Source: Actinomycetota bacterium (GTDB lineage Bacteria; Actinomycetota; Acidimicrobiia; Acidimicrobiales; Ilumatobacteraceae). Taken from it: DNA of 64,000 nucleotides. The stretch is from the NCBI GenBank assembly GCA_026393535.1, contig JAPKZY010000096.1, positions 1 to 64,000 of the forward strand, read 5' to 3'. Below the pieces are notes generated by a model that worked only from the letters and a program-made list of their open reading frames with translations, was not told the origin of the DNA and ran no database searches. The position numbers and the translations under genes were made by a program. Of the stretch, positions 16,486 through 25,264 are shown piece after piece (position 1 is the stretch's first letter; each line of letters starts with the position of its first letter).

Positions 16486-19401
16486 GTGCGTAACTCTTCA
16501 GACCTTCCTGGCGGCCCTACTGGCCCTGTATTCCGACTTCCTAACTTTGGTAAGCCCTCTCGTGGCCGAATTGTGGTCTCAGTTGTAGTTGGACTCTTCT
16601 TGCTCCTTGTGTTCAGCGCAAAGGCGATGTCGTCGTTCTATGTGAATGTGTTGTGGTTTAACAGTGTTGGTCGCAGCGATGTGTACTGGGCAGTTTTACG
16701 CAGCAAGGCGGAACTTGTTGGTGTGTTTACAGTGGGTTGTTTTCTGTTCTTGTGGGTCAACCTTCTTATTGCAGATCGCCTCGCTCCACTGACTCTGCCG
16801 AATACACCAGAAGATCAGACCATCATCCGTATCCGTGAATTGACGGCAAAAAGTCGCGGCAAATTGCGAATCGCGTTAGCTGTACTTATTGGCATCATGC
16901 TTGGATTACCTGCGTCGAGCCAATGGCAAGAGTGGACTATGTTCCGCAATCGTCAAGCTTTTGCGGTCGGGGACCCGTTGTTCAAAGCAAATGTTGGTTT
17001 CTATGTCTTCCGTCTACCTTTCGCACAATTTGTAGTGTCATGGGCTTTTGGCGCACTTGTTCTTGTCACAATCATCACCACGGCATTCCATTTCATCAAC
17101 GGCAGTATTCGCCCGCAAGATCGCGTGCAACGCGTGACATCGCAAGCCAAAGTTCATTTGTCGGTGCTTCTTGCCATTGGAACTCTTCTGCGCGCTGCTG
17201 ATTATTGGTTGTCGAAATACCAATTGACATCGTCGACTCGAAGTGTTGTACGCGGTGCGTTATACACGGATGTGAATGCCCAATTGCCGGCATTGAACTT
17301 GATGGTCTTGGTGTCACTTGCTGTAACAGCATTGTTGTTGTGGAATATTCGTCAGAAGGGTTGGCGCTTGCCCGTTCTCGCAATCGGTCTATGGATCGTT
17401 GTTGCATTGGCTGTCGGAACGGTGTATCCAGCAATCATTCAACGATTCGTTGTTCAGCCAAACGTAAGTACACGAGAGTTGCCGTTTATTCAGCGCAACA
17501 TTATTGCCACAAAGTCAGCAATGGGAATCTCTGATGTGACGCGCCAAGACACAACCTTTAGTGATATTAGTGCCACTGATGTCACCACTAACGATGCGGC
17601 TCTTCGAGATGTACGCCAACTTGACCCTACGCAAATGCTTGATCGTTTTGCTCTGGACCAAGGACTCAAATCGTTCTACACAGTCAACGACCTTGATGTT
17701 GACCGTTACTCAATTGATGGTCGCGTGCAGCAAGTGCTTGTCGCAGCTCGTGAACTTAACCTTGCTGGTGTTCCAAACCGTACGTGGGTTTCTCGCCATC
17801 TCTTGTACACACACGGTTGTGGTGTCATTGCTGCTCCGGCAAGTCTTGCAACAGAAGATGGTCGCCCTTCATACATTGATTTGAAAGTCACTAAGCCACA
17901 GATTTACTTCGGAGATCGTCTCGGCGAATATGCAGTTGTCAAGACTTCCCAAAAAGAGCAGGCATGTCCAAGTGGCACAGAGACCTCTTTTGTGGGAAAT
18001 GGCGGAATTAAGTTCAACAGCTTTGTTCGGCGTGTTGCCCTTGCAGTGAATTTTGGGGAGTTCAACCTTTTCGGTTCAAGCCTCATTACGAAAGATTCTC
18101 AAATTCTTTTGCAACGCGATGTGCGTTCACGCGTAGCAAAGATTGCGCCATTCCTGCACCTTGATGCTGACCCATATGCAGTTGTCGTTGATGGTCAAGT
18201 GAAATGGGTCGTTGATGCTTTCACCACGACAAATCGCTACCCATATGCGGAGACTGCAAATGTTTCGCAACTCACTACTGGTAGTGGGCTAAACCATTCG
18301 TTTAACTATGTGCGCAACAGCGTCAAAGCGGTAGTCGATGCGTATACAGGCAACGTGACTCTGTATCTAATGGATTCAAAAGATCCGATTGCTCTCATGT
18401 GGAACGCTGCATTTCCGGACTTGTTCGCAAAGAAGTCAACTGTTCCTGCTGAATTGTCAGCGCACTTCCGATACCCAGAAGATTTGTTCCGCGTGCAGAC
18501 AAATATGTTTGGCCGTTACCAATTTGATGATGCAACATTGTTCTTCAACCGTGATGCGGCCTGGAGCATTGCTCAGGCTCCTGCCAATGCACCAGAAACG
18601 GGTGGCTCTGGCGGACTTCTTGGATCCTCTGCTACCGGTATTGACCCGGTTGATTCCATTAATGCCAATGATTCATCTGTTCAACGTTTCAGCCCGTACT
18701 TTTCTATCTTCCACGAACCAAATGCGAAGACAGACATTGGTCAATTTTCAATGGTCCGCCCGTTCGTTCCCTTCTCCGCTGATGACAGCCGTAAAGAATT
18801 GCGGTCGTTGATGGTCGTATCAAGCGAGCCAAAGACGTACGGAAAAATTACGGTGTATGACATCAAGGCGCCACTGCCTGCTGGGCCTGCCACGGTGTCT
18901 GCTCAATTTGAAAGCGAACCAGCGATCTCGCAAGCAATTACTCCGCTCGACCAGCGTGGTTCGCGTGTTACATACGGTGACTTGCAACTGGTGCCGGTGG
19001 GGAAGGGTCTCGTCTACATTCGCCCGATGTTCGTACAGCCTGACGGCAATGACAAACAGGTATTTGTTCGAAAGATTCTTGCTGGGTATGGCGACAGATC
19101 AGTCGTTGGTGACAGTTTGACCAGTGTGATTTCTCAGTTGTTCCCCGGATTCAATGTGAATCTCGGTGATCGTGTTGGTGGTTCATCAAGTACACCAACG
19201 ACCACAATTGCAGGAAGTCCAGTCACGGTTGCTCCGACAACTGGTACAACGCCAGCAGAGTTGTTGCGACAAGCAGAAGCATTGTTTGCACAAGCTGATG
19301 CTGCATTGGCAAAATCTCCACCAGATTTTGCTACATATCAAACCAAGTTGTCTCAGGCACGTGGCTTGGTTCAGCAGGCTTTAGCCGCAGTCAAGGGCTA
19401 G
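16486..19401 (+). CDS. UPF0182 family large membrane protein
   Basis: 971-residue protein of the UPF0182 (COG1615) family, characteristic of actinobacteria and cyanobacteria. About seven hydrophobic segments fill residues ~25-330, then a large extracytoplasmic domain follows with family landmarks (VNPNVSTREL-like region, PFIQRNI, TRQDTTF, YTVNDLDVDRY). A Thr/Ser-rich linker (about 895-920) precedes a helical, Ala/Gln-rich C-terminal tail. Molecular function is unknown for the whole family. A GTG start 11 bp after the DivIVA-type gene implies co-transcription. Confidence 0.9.
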   Translation: MRNSSDLPGGPTGPVFRLPNFGKPSRGRIVVSVVVGLFLLLVFSAKAMSSFYVNVLWFNSVGRSDVYWAVLRSKAELVGVFTVGCFLFLWVNLLIADRLAPLTLPNTPEDQTIIRIRELTAKSRGKLRIALAVLIGIMLGLPASSQWQEWTMFRNRQAFAVGDPLFKANVGFYVFRLPFAQFVVSWAFGALVLVTIITTAFHFINGSIRPQDRVQRVTSQAKVHLSVLLAIGTLLRAADYWLSKYQLTSSTRSVVRGALYTDVNAQLPALNLMVLVSLAVTALLLWNIRQKGWRLPVLAIGLWIVVALAVGTVYPAIIQRFVVQPNVSTRELPFIQRNIIATKSAMGISDVTRQDTTFSDISATDVTTNDAALRDVRQLDPTQMLDRFALDQGLKSFYTVNDLDVDRYSIDGRVQQVLVAARELNLAGVPNRTWVSRHLLYTHGCGVIAAPASLATEDGRPSYIDLKVTKPQIYFGDRLGEYAVVKTSQKEQACPSGTETSFVGNGGIKFNSFVRRVALAVNFGEFNLFGSSLITKDSQILLQRDVRSRVAKIAPFLHLDADPYAVVVDGQVKWVVDAFTTTNRYPYAETANVSQLTTGSGLNHSFNYVRNSVKAVVDAYTGNVTLYLMDSKDPIALMWNAAFPDLFAKKSTVPAELSAHFRYPEDLFRVQTNMFGRYQFDDATLFFNRDAAWSIAQAPANAPETGGSGGLLGSSATGIDPVDSINANDSSVQRFSPYFSIFHEPNAKTDIGQFSMVRPFVPFSADDSRKELRSLMVVSSEPKTYGKITVYDIKAPLPAGPATVSAQFESEPAISQAITPLDQRGSRVTYGDLQLVPVGKGLVYIRPMFVQPDGNDKQVFVRKILAGYGDRSVVGDSLTSVISQLFPGFNVNLGDRVGGSSSTPTTTIAGSPVTVAPTTGTTPAELLRQAEALFAQADAALAKSPPDFATYQTKLSQARGLVQQALAAVKG

Positions 19402-19402
19402 T

Positions 19403-19807
19403 TCAGGCGCGTTGGCGCTGTAACAATTTGTTCGCAAGTGCCGCAAGATCTTGTCGGAATGTAATTTCATACCGAGCTTGTTCGTTTGCAAGACGTACTT
19501 GTGTTGTCTTAAGAGCGTCCATCATTTCGGCGACTCCAGAGTCTTCTGCACGCTTTGAGAGCTCTTCAATTTCCGTACCAAGTTCGTGTAATTGACGTGA
19601 TAACTCTGAGCCCATGCCCGATACTCGCGCTTCAATTCCTGCAAGTCGATCCACTGTGGAGCGTGTAGCTTCCCGTTCAGCTTCTAATGCGGCCATCGAA
19701 TCGCTCATTTCAGCCCGCAAAGAAGCAATTTCTGCTTGCAGTGCCTCTACGGCCAGTTGGGTCTTTTTGTTTCGGGCAAGCATGGTGATTGCACTAATCC
19801 TAAGCAT
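19403..19807 (-). CDS. Coiled-coil protein, unknown function
   Basis: About 134 residues dominated by heptad-like repeats rich in Glu, Ala and Leu (from QLAVEALQAEIASLRAEM to IEELSKRAED): a long coiled coil with a basic C-terminus (LLQRQRA). The open frame extends to 19900, but that would run antisense through the initiator tRNA, so the ATG at 19807 (or 19783) is a better start. Convergent with the UPF0182 gene, 1 bp apart. No family recognised; a structural or adaptor role is possible. Confidence 0.6.
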   Translation of the reverse strand: MLRISAITMLARNKKTQLAVEALQAEIASLRAEMSDSMAALEAEREATRSTVDRLAGIEARVSGMGSELSRQLHELGTEIEELSKRAEDSGVAEMMDALKTTQVRLANEQARYEITFRQDLAALANKLLQRQRA

Positions 19808-19863
19808 TTCGGGTGAAGTTGTGAGTGAGGCACTCGCCTTGTACCGTAATGCTTCAACTACAT

Positions 19864-19937
<74 letters not shown>

Positions 19938-19953
19938 CTAATAAAAAAAGTCT

Positions 19954-19987
19954 AAAATCCCAGCCTCTCCACAGAGGTTGGGATTTT
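19954..19987 (+). terminator. Intrinsic terminator after tRNA-fMet
   Basis: A 15-bp stem (AAAATCCCAGCCTCT paired with AGAGGTTGGGATTTT, one G:T pair) closes a 4-nt CCAC loop and is followed by a T-rich run (ggttttct). An A-rich tract precedes it, so it could act in both directions. Confidence 0.85.
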
Positions 19988-20008
19988 GGTTTTCTAGGGG
20001 TCTGTGAC

Positions 20009-20040
20009 ATGTGGCAGCCTCGTCCGCTTCGGTGCCACAT
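20009..20040. repeat. Inverted repeat upstream of the thiolase-like gene
   Basis: Perfect 8-bp arms ATGTGGCA (20009-20016) and TGCCACAT (20033-20040) with a 16-nt loop. There is no T tract, so a terminator is unlikely. It could be an operator or an mRNA hairpin. Confidence 0.4.
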
Positions 20041-20056
20041 TCGCGTGCCTGTTCTA

Positions 20057-20069
20057 ATGGAACTTCCAT
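20057..20069. promoter_or_regulatory. 13-bp palindrome, putative operator of the thiolase-like operon
   Basis: ATGGAA-C-TTCCAT is a perfect palindrome 27 bp before the ATG at 20097, a position suited to repression. No local regulator gene is adjacent. Inferred. Confidence 0.4.
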
Positions 20070-20096
20070 GTCGACCAGAGTGCAGAGCAGATAACG

Positions 20097-21254
20097 ATGA
20101 CTATTCGAGGAGCGGCCTATGTTGCCGGCATTTACGAACACCCCCGTCGCGACATTCCAGATCGCACACTGTTTGAGATTCATACAGAAGTTGCACTTGG
20201 TGCTTTGGCTGATGCCGGCTTAGCGATGAGCGATGTTGATGCCGTGTTCTGTGATGGCACAGCTGGTTTCGGACCAATGTCGTTGGTGGAACATTTTGGT
20301 TTACGCCCGAGCTACTTCGACAGCACTGAAACAGGAGGCTCGTCGTATCTTGCACATGTCGGTCATGCAGCTGCAGCTATCGCTGCCGGCAAGTGCTCTG
20401 TTGCGTTGATTACGTTGGCCGGAAAACCCCGCACAGGTCGTCACGAGGTGTCCTTTGCCTCAGGATCAGACGCAGGGTTTGAATCGGGTTGGGGAATTGC
20501 TGGCGCGCCACACACATACGCGCTCGCCGCACAACGCCACATGTACGAATTTGGCACTACATCTGCGCAGTTAGCCGAAATCAAGGTCGCTGCAAGCATT
20601 CACGCCCAGTACAACCCGAATGCGTATTTGCCATACGCCGTCACCGTTGAAGATGTGTTGAATTCGCCATTAGTAGCTGACCCGCTACATCGCCTCGACT
20701 GTTGTGTTGTTACCGATGGCGGCGGAGCCTTGATTGTGGTGTCTCCTGAAGTTGCGCGTTCACTCAATCGCACGTCGGCAAAAATTCTTGGTCACGGTGA
20801 AGCAATCAAGCACACAAACAATGGTGGTATTGATCTCACCTACACCGGCGCCGTGTGGTCTGGACCACGTGCGTTCGCCGAAGCAGGGGTCAGTGTTGCC
20901 GACATTAAATACGCGTCAATCTATGACAGTTTCACAATCACTGTTTTGCAAACAATTGAAGACCTTGGATTTTGTGAAAAAGGACAAGGCGGAAAATTCG
21001 TTATGGATGGCGGACTCGTTGCGCCATTCGGGAAATTGCCGTTCAATACTGACGGTGGTGGATTGTGCAATAACCACCCATCAAACCGTGGCGGAATCAC
21101 CAAGGTGATTGAAGCAGTGCGCCAGATGCGTGGTGAGGCACACCCTGCAGTACAAGTGCCGAACTGCCAGATATCACTTGCTCATGGAACGGGCGGAAGT
21201 CTTGGTTCGAAGCATGGCTCAGTCACACTCATTCTTGGACAAGAGGACGCATGA
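20097..21254 (+). CDS. Thiolase-like protein (SCP-x / Ltp2-type) lacking the catalytic Cys
   Basis: 385-residue thiolase-fold protein. The position of the acyl-accepting Cys in true thiolases is taken by Ser in TGGSSYLAHV (about residues 79-88), and the C-terminal Cys loop reads AHGTGGSLGSKHG. The GHP-type loop is present as GGGLCNNHP. This matches the lipid-transfer-protein/thiolase branch that, with a DUF35 partner, forms steroid side-chain aldolases (Ltp2-ChsH2 type) instead of condensing acyl-CoAs. Here the next gene is exactly such a DUF35 protein, overlapping by ATGA. A C-C lyase acting on an acyl-CoA is inferred; the substrate is not known. Confidence 0.85.
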   Translation: MTIRGAAYVAGIYEHPRRDIPDRTLFEIHTEVALGALADAGLAMSDVDAVFCDGTAGFGPMSLVEHFGLRPSYFDSTETGGSSYLAHVGHAAAAIAAGKCSVALITLAGKPRTGRHEVSFASGSDAGFESGWGIAGAPHTYALAAQRHMYEFGTTSAQLAEIKVAASIHAQYNPNAYLPYAVTVEDVLNSPLVADPLHRLDCCVVTDGGGALIVVSPEVARSLNRTSAKILGHGEAIKHTNNGGIDLTYTGAVWSGPRAFAEAGVSVADIKYASIYDSFTITVLQTIEDLGFCEKGQGGKFVMDGGLVAPFGKLPFNTDGGGLCNNHPSNRGGITKVIEAVRQMRGEAHPAVQVPNCQISLAHGTGGSLGSKHGSVTLILGQEDA

Positions 21255-21661
21255 CCATGTTGCCAGCACCCGCACCTGTTATTAACTCGACCACTGCTGA
21301 ATTTTGGAAAGCCACTACAGAGGGACGATTCATATTGCAGCGCTGTGATGCGTGCGACATTGTTTTGTGGTTCCCACGTCGCAACTGTCCGAAGTGCTGG
21401 ACAGAAAATGTGTCCACATTTGATGCGCAGCAAACGGGCACTATTTATAGTTTCACTGTTGTGCGCAAGGGGACCGGAGCATTCAAGGATGCCGGCCCAT
21501 TTGTTATCGCCTATGTGGAACTTGCTGATGGCCCACGCATTATGACCAACATTGTTGATTGTGACATTGATGCATTACATATAGGAATGCCCGTAGAGAT
21601 GGTGTTTCACGACACTGGTGAAGGAAGTGCTTTGTATCGCTTCCGACCTGCTTCTCGTTAG
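21251..21661 (+). CDS. DUF35 OB-fold / zinc-ribbon acyl-CoA-associated protein
   Basis: 136-residue partner protein. A rubredoxin-like zinc ribbon is formed by Cys32, Cys35, Cys46 and Cys49, followed by an OB-fold DUF35 domain (TGTIYSFTVVRKG and the downstream strands). In characterised systems this protein binds and supports the thiolase-like subunit. It overlaps the upstream thiolase-like gene by 4 bp (21251-21254), arguing for a stoichiometric complex. Its end overlaps the convergent methyltransferase by 4 bp. Confidence 0.9.
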   Translation: MTMLPAPAPVINSTTAEFWKATTEGRFILQRCDACDIVLWFPRRNCPKCWTENVSTFDAQQTGTIYSFTVVRKGTGAFKDAGPFVIAYVELADGPRIMTNIVDCDIDALHIGMPVEMVFHDTGEGSALYRFRPASR

Positions 21662-22233
21662 CGGCACGCCTCTAACTCATACATCGGGGTGCCTTGTAGT
21701 GGCACCCATAACCCAGCACCCACTTGACGGAAATGTTGCGAGAGGTGTTTGCGGTACCACTGCGCCGAACGGTGGTATACCTGCAGATCTGTTCCAGATT
21801 TATCGATGATGTTTTCGTAGTCCCACTTGGTGGGAAGCTCGAGATACATCACATGTCGCGTTGCCGCCGCGAGGTTATCGATTGCTTGAACAACTGACTG
21901 ATTGTCAAGGTATTGCAACACGCTATGACACACAACAAGATCAGATTTTTCGCGAGGGCGCCAAGTGCCTATGTCTCGTTGCTCATGATTCCACGTATTG
22001 CACGCGTGTTCGCTGACATCAATTGAACGCACGGTGACTTCAGGAAACTTTGTGTGATACCAATCGCGCCACATTCCCATACCGGCACCTACATCAAGAA
22101 CGGAAGTGATGTTGATGCCCCACCATGCCGCAAGGTGGTGAACTGCTGTGGCAAGGTGCGCGATCTTCTCAGCGTCGTGCGCACCGTTATCGCCGTAAAA
22201 ACGTTTGTAATACGCAATATCGAATTTCAGCAT
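21658..22233 (-). CDS. Class I SAM-dependent methyltransferase
   Basis: 191-residue methyltransferase. The SAM-binding motif I is VLDVGAGMG (about residues 41-49), followed by the acidic loop (SIDVSEHA) and a DLVVCHSVLQYL stretch typical of UbiE/type-11 enzymes. The substrate cannot be inferred. The gene lies 9 bp downstream of the RlmA-like gene in the same direction, so they may be co-transcribed. Confidence 0.82.
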   Translation of the reverse strand: MLKFDIAYYKRFYGDNGAHDAEKIAHLATAVHHLAAWWGINITSVLDVGAGMGMWRDWYHTKFPEVTVRSIDVSEHACNTWNHEQRDIGTWRPREKSDLVVCHSVLQYLDNQSVVQAIDNLAAATRHVMYLELPTKWDYENIIDKSGTDLQVYHRSAQWYRKHLSQHFRQVGAGLWVPLQGTPMYELEACR

Positions 22234-22242
22234 GTCGCTACG

Positions 22243-23031
22243 TTAGAGCGAAGTGCCCGATGAGACCCAAACATCGACACTGACCTGTGTTGTCGGTGAT
22301 GCATCTGCAGCGGTCTGCCATACCAGTGGAGTCATTGAAAACAAGTCATTGGCGGTGCTGGGCGATAGGTCGAGTTCAAATTGAATGCGCTCTGCATGTT
22401 GAGCCTGTGCTGGCGGTTCGCTGCGTCGCTCTTCTCGTTCATCAATAGAGTTGTCGCGTTTTGGCCGCATCTGTTGTAGATGGTGTGGGCCTGGCGTGAC
22501 CGTGACCCATGTGCCACCGGGTTTCAATACTCGGGCATATTCTTCGAACGAATGTGGTGCGAATACCGAGAACACAGCCCCACAGGAATGATCAACAATG
22601 GGAAGGCGAAATGCCGATGCAACTGCACAGTGAGCATCAGGCAACAGTTTGCTCGCCATTTGCACCGCTTTCTTCGAAATATCGATCCCGTATTTTTCGG
22701 TCGCGTTGATGTGAGTGAGGTAATAGCCCTCTCCACATCCCACATCGAGAACTGGGCCAGTTATGTCTCCTAGTGCGTTAGCAAGTGCAGTTGCAATGGG
22801 TACATAGCAACCTGTTGCAAAGAAGTCTCGTCGGGAACGAAGTGACTCTGCGGTGTCGCCCGACGTAGAAGTTGGAGCAAGTCGTCCACCGACAACGAGA
22901 TTGATGTACCCATCTCGAGAACGATCGAAGAGGTGATTGTTCTCACATCGTGCTTCGTACTGACTGAGGTGTAGTGGCATTGTGCAATGTGGGCACGCGA
23001 AGACTGTGAAAACGCCGTTGTCTGTGCCCAT
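22243..23031 (-). CDS. RlmA-like 23S rRNA (guanine-N1) methyltransferase
   Basis: 262-residue protein with the arrangement of the RlmA (RrmA/TlrB) family. An N-terminal zinc finger uses Cys13, Cys16, Cys29 and His33 and is followed by the family signature DRSRDGYINLV. A Rossmann methyltransferase domain has VLDVGCGEGYYL (about 95-106). Family members methylate G745 or G748 in 23S rRNA helix 35; which base is targeted here is undetermined, and TlrB-type members confer tylosin resistance. The family is clear, the exact specificity is not. Confidence 0.83.
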   Translation of the reverse strand: MGTDNGVFTVFACPHCTMPLHLSQYEARCENNHLFDRSRDGYINLVVGGRLAPTSTSGDTAESLRSRRDFFATGCYVPIATALANALGDITGPVLDVGCGEGYYLTHINATEKYGIDISKKAVQMASKLLPDAHCAVASAFRLPIVDHSCGAVFSVFAPHSFEEYARVLKPGGTWVTVTPGPHHLQQMRPKRDNSIDEREERRSEPPAQAQHAERIQFELDLSPSTANDLFSMTPLVWQTAADASPTTQVSVDVWVSSGTSL

Positions 23032-23156
23032 TTAGGAAGTCTGGCAGTGGTTTTCGCATAAATGCGCAAGAAATCACTGATTCAGGGGCCCCGTGGTTCA
23101 GAAATGCAGTGCCCTCACTAGCCTGTTATTCGGACTCAACCCGAAAGATCGTCTCA

Positions 23157-24182
23157 ATGACCGGAAATTCAGTATTTCGTCACCAGCATGCAGGTGTGTT
23201 GAGTGTTGCATCGGTTGATGCGCCCAATGTCATTACGTCTGAGTGGATCGATGAGCAGTTGGCAGAGGTATACCAACGCAATGGCCTCAGAGCTGGATTG
23301 CTTGCTGGGCTTGCGGGTGTCGAGGAGCGCCGCTGGTGGGATAAAGACGTGTCGTTCTCTGATGCAGCTGCAATGGCAGGCAAACTCGCGATTGAAAAAG
23401 CGGGGATTGACCCTTCACAAATTGGCGTATTGATTTCTACGTCGGTGTGTAAGGAGCATCTCGAGCCATCTGTGGCTTGTCTTGTCCATGACCGTTTGAA
23501 ATTGTCTTCGTCATGTCTGAATTTTGATATCGGGAATGCGTGCCTTGGGTTTATCAATGCGATGCATCTTGGCGCCACAATGATTGACTCTGGCTCTGTT
23601 GAGTATGTGCTCATTGTGGATGGAGAAGGTAGCCGTGCAACGCAACAGGCAACACTGGAACGACTTCGCAAACCAGATTCCACGGCTCTTGATGTGTTCG
23701 CAGAATTTGCTTCGCTCACCCTTGGTTCGGGGGCAGCAGCAATGGTGATGACAAGCACAACGCGTCATCCAGAAGCACACCGATTGATTGGTGGCATGGC
23801 ACGAGCTGCAACGGAACACAATTCATTATGTGTTGGAGATCTTGATCGTATGACTACAGATACTCATGGACTATTGGTAGCTGGTCTTGACTTGGCAGCA
23901 GAAGCATGGGCGGAAGCACTTATCGACTTCACCTGGGGTTCAGGTATTGATTGGTACATTTTGCATCAGGTGAGCAAGGTGCACACCACGATGCTGTGTG
24001 ACCGCCTTGCCATTGATTCGTCGAAGGCGCCAATCACTTTTCCTCATTTCGGAAACATTGGCCCTGCGGCTATTCCAATTACCTTGGCAAGCGTGCAAGA
24101 CCAGATTAAACCGGGTCAGCGGGTGTTGTGTCTCGGCATTGGTTCTGGTCTCAACACAAGTGCGCTAGAGATTCTTTGGTAA
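23157..24182 (+). CDS. oleA: OleA: acyl-CoA head-to-head condensing thiolase
   Basis: 341-residue thiolase/KAS III-like enzyme that joins two fatty acyl-CoAs to a beta-keto acid, the first step of long-chain olefin synthesis. The catalytic set is complete: Cys129 (IGNACLGF), His270 (LHQVS), Asn300 (FGNIGP) and Glu103 (HLEPS). Their spacing matches the Cys143/His285/Asn315/Glu117 set of the Xanthomonas enzyme; the OleA-specific Glu distinguishes it from FabH. ATG 23157 gives this length; an upstream in-frame start at 23109 is not needed. It begins the oleA-B-C-D gene order, and OleB follows 2 bp after its stop codon. Confidence 0.92.
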   Translation: MTGNSVFRHQHAGVLSVASVDAPNVITSEWIDEQLAEVYQRNGLRAGLLAGLAGVEERRWWDKDVSFSDAAAMAGKLAIEKAGIDPSQIGVLISTSVCKEHLEPSVACLVHDRLKLSSSCLNFDIGNACLGFINAMHLGATMIDSGSVEYVLIVDGEGSRATQQATLERLRKPDSTALDVFAEFASLTLGSGAAAMVMTSTTRHPEAHRLIGGMARAATEHNSLCVGDLDRMTTDTHGLLVAGLDLAAEAWAEALIDFTWGSGIDWYILHQVSKVHTTMLCDRLAIDSSKAPITFPHFGNIGPAAIPITLASVQDQIKPGQRVLCLGIGSGLNTSALEILW

Positions 24183-24184
24183 AT

Positions 24185-25264
24185 GTGCAGCGTCCGCTCG
24201 TTGCTGACTTTGCGACGTTCGGACTTGACCCATCTTGGTCGCGCACAATTGACGTGCTGAGTCATGATGGCGCAATACATCACTGGCACCTTCTTGATCG
24301 CCCAGGAACCCAAAAAGATACACCTGTGGTGCTATGTCTTCACGGAAACCCCACATGGTCATTTCTATGGTCACGTTTGTTCAATGAATTGAATTCAAAT
24401 TTTCGCATTATTGCACCAGATCATTTGTCAATGGGTTTGTCAGAACGAGTGCCTACCCGCACGTATCGCGATCGTGTTGCAGATATCAATGACCTCGTCA
24501 CTGCCCTGAATATCACTGCACCAATATGGATAGTTGCTCAGGACTGGGGAGGTGCAATCGGAATGGGTTACGCAGTTGCGCACCCAGAGCGAGTTGCCGG
24601 AATGGTGCTCTCGAATACAGGGATTGCGATTCCACACGACCGCCGTGCACCGTTGCTCATTCGTCTTGCTGCTGCTACTGGTATTCACCGACTCGTTACA
24701 AAAGATTCGTCATTGTTTGTGCGCGCGACACCATTCCTACCAGGGCGTGGAATTTCCCACTTGCAGCGAACGTCGTTGGTCTTTCCGTATCGACAACGTA
24801 AACAACGCAATGGTATTGCAGATTTTGTAGCCGATGCGCCACTGACTGCGCGACATTCTTCAGCACAAGACATTGCCGACGTTGCTGAAAAGATATCGAC
24901 ATTGACCATTCCTGTTCGCTTGGTATGGGGCTCTAGTGACCCTGTATTTAATGACGACTTTGCACATGACCTGATGAAACGGTTTCAGAACGTGGCGTTG
25001 CACCGCATTGCAGACTCTGGACATCTCACAGTGCTTGAGACATCAATTGCACCACTTGTCGAAGCGGCAATAGAAGAAGCCGGAGAAGGTGAGCCGCTTC
25101 AACATGTACAACAAGAACACAATGATGATGCGACCTTGTGGTCTCAGATCGATCATTGGGTTAATGCCGATGACATTGCGATTACGGATGCAGCGGCAGA
25201 CGCCTCAGTAACGCGACCAGAGTTTGCAGCGCGGCTGTGTTGGTGTCTCCCAGCATTGATTTGA
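24185..25264 (+). CDS. oleB: OleB alpha/beta-hydrolase, with remnant of an OleC N-terminus (broken OleBC fusion)
   Basis: Haloalkane-dehalogenase-like alpha/beta hydrolase. OleB is known to act as a beta-lactone decarboxylase in olefin synthesis. The oxyanion segment HGNPTW (53-58), nucleophile Asp120 (AQDWGG) and His280 (SGHLTV) are present. The GTG at 24185 follows the oleA stop by 2 bp. Residues ~296-350 lie beyond the hydrolase domain and look like the start of an OleC ligase domain (LWSQIDHW, ITDAAAD, VTRPEFAAR). The frame then ends at 25264 while the OleC domain continues in another frame. Actinobacterial OleBC fusions are known, so this looks like a fusion split by a small out-of-frame deletion (see findings). 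Confidence 0.85.
   Translation: MQRPLVADFATFGLDPSWSRTIDVLSHDGAIHHWHLLDRPGTQKDTPVVLCLHGNPTWSFLWSRLFNELNSNFRIIAPDHLSMGLSERVPTRTYRDRVADINDLVTALNITAPIWIVAQDWGGAIGMGYAVAHPERVAGMVLSNTGIAIPHDRRAPLLIRLAAATGIHRLVTKDSSLFVRATPFLPGRGISHLQRTSLVFPYRQRKQRNGIADFVADAPLTARHSSAQDIADVAEKISTLTIPVRLVWGSSDPVFNDDFAHDLMKRFQNVALHRIADSGHLTVLETSIAPLVEAAIEEAGEGEPLQHVQQEHNDDATLWSQIDHWVNADDIAITDAAADASVTRPEFAARLCWCLPALI

Noticed and set aside
23055-23095. CGCAT-AA-ATGCG and GGGGCCCC palindromes upstream of oleA
   Set aside because: Short and isolated; expected by chance at this rate, with no promoter in register.
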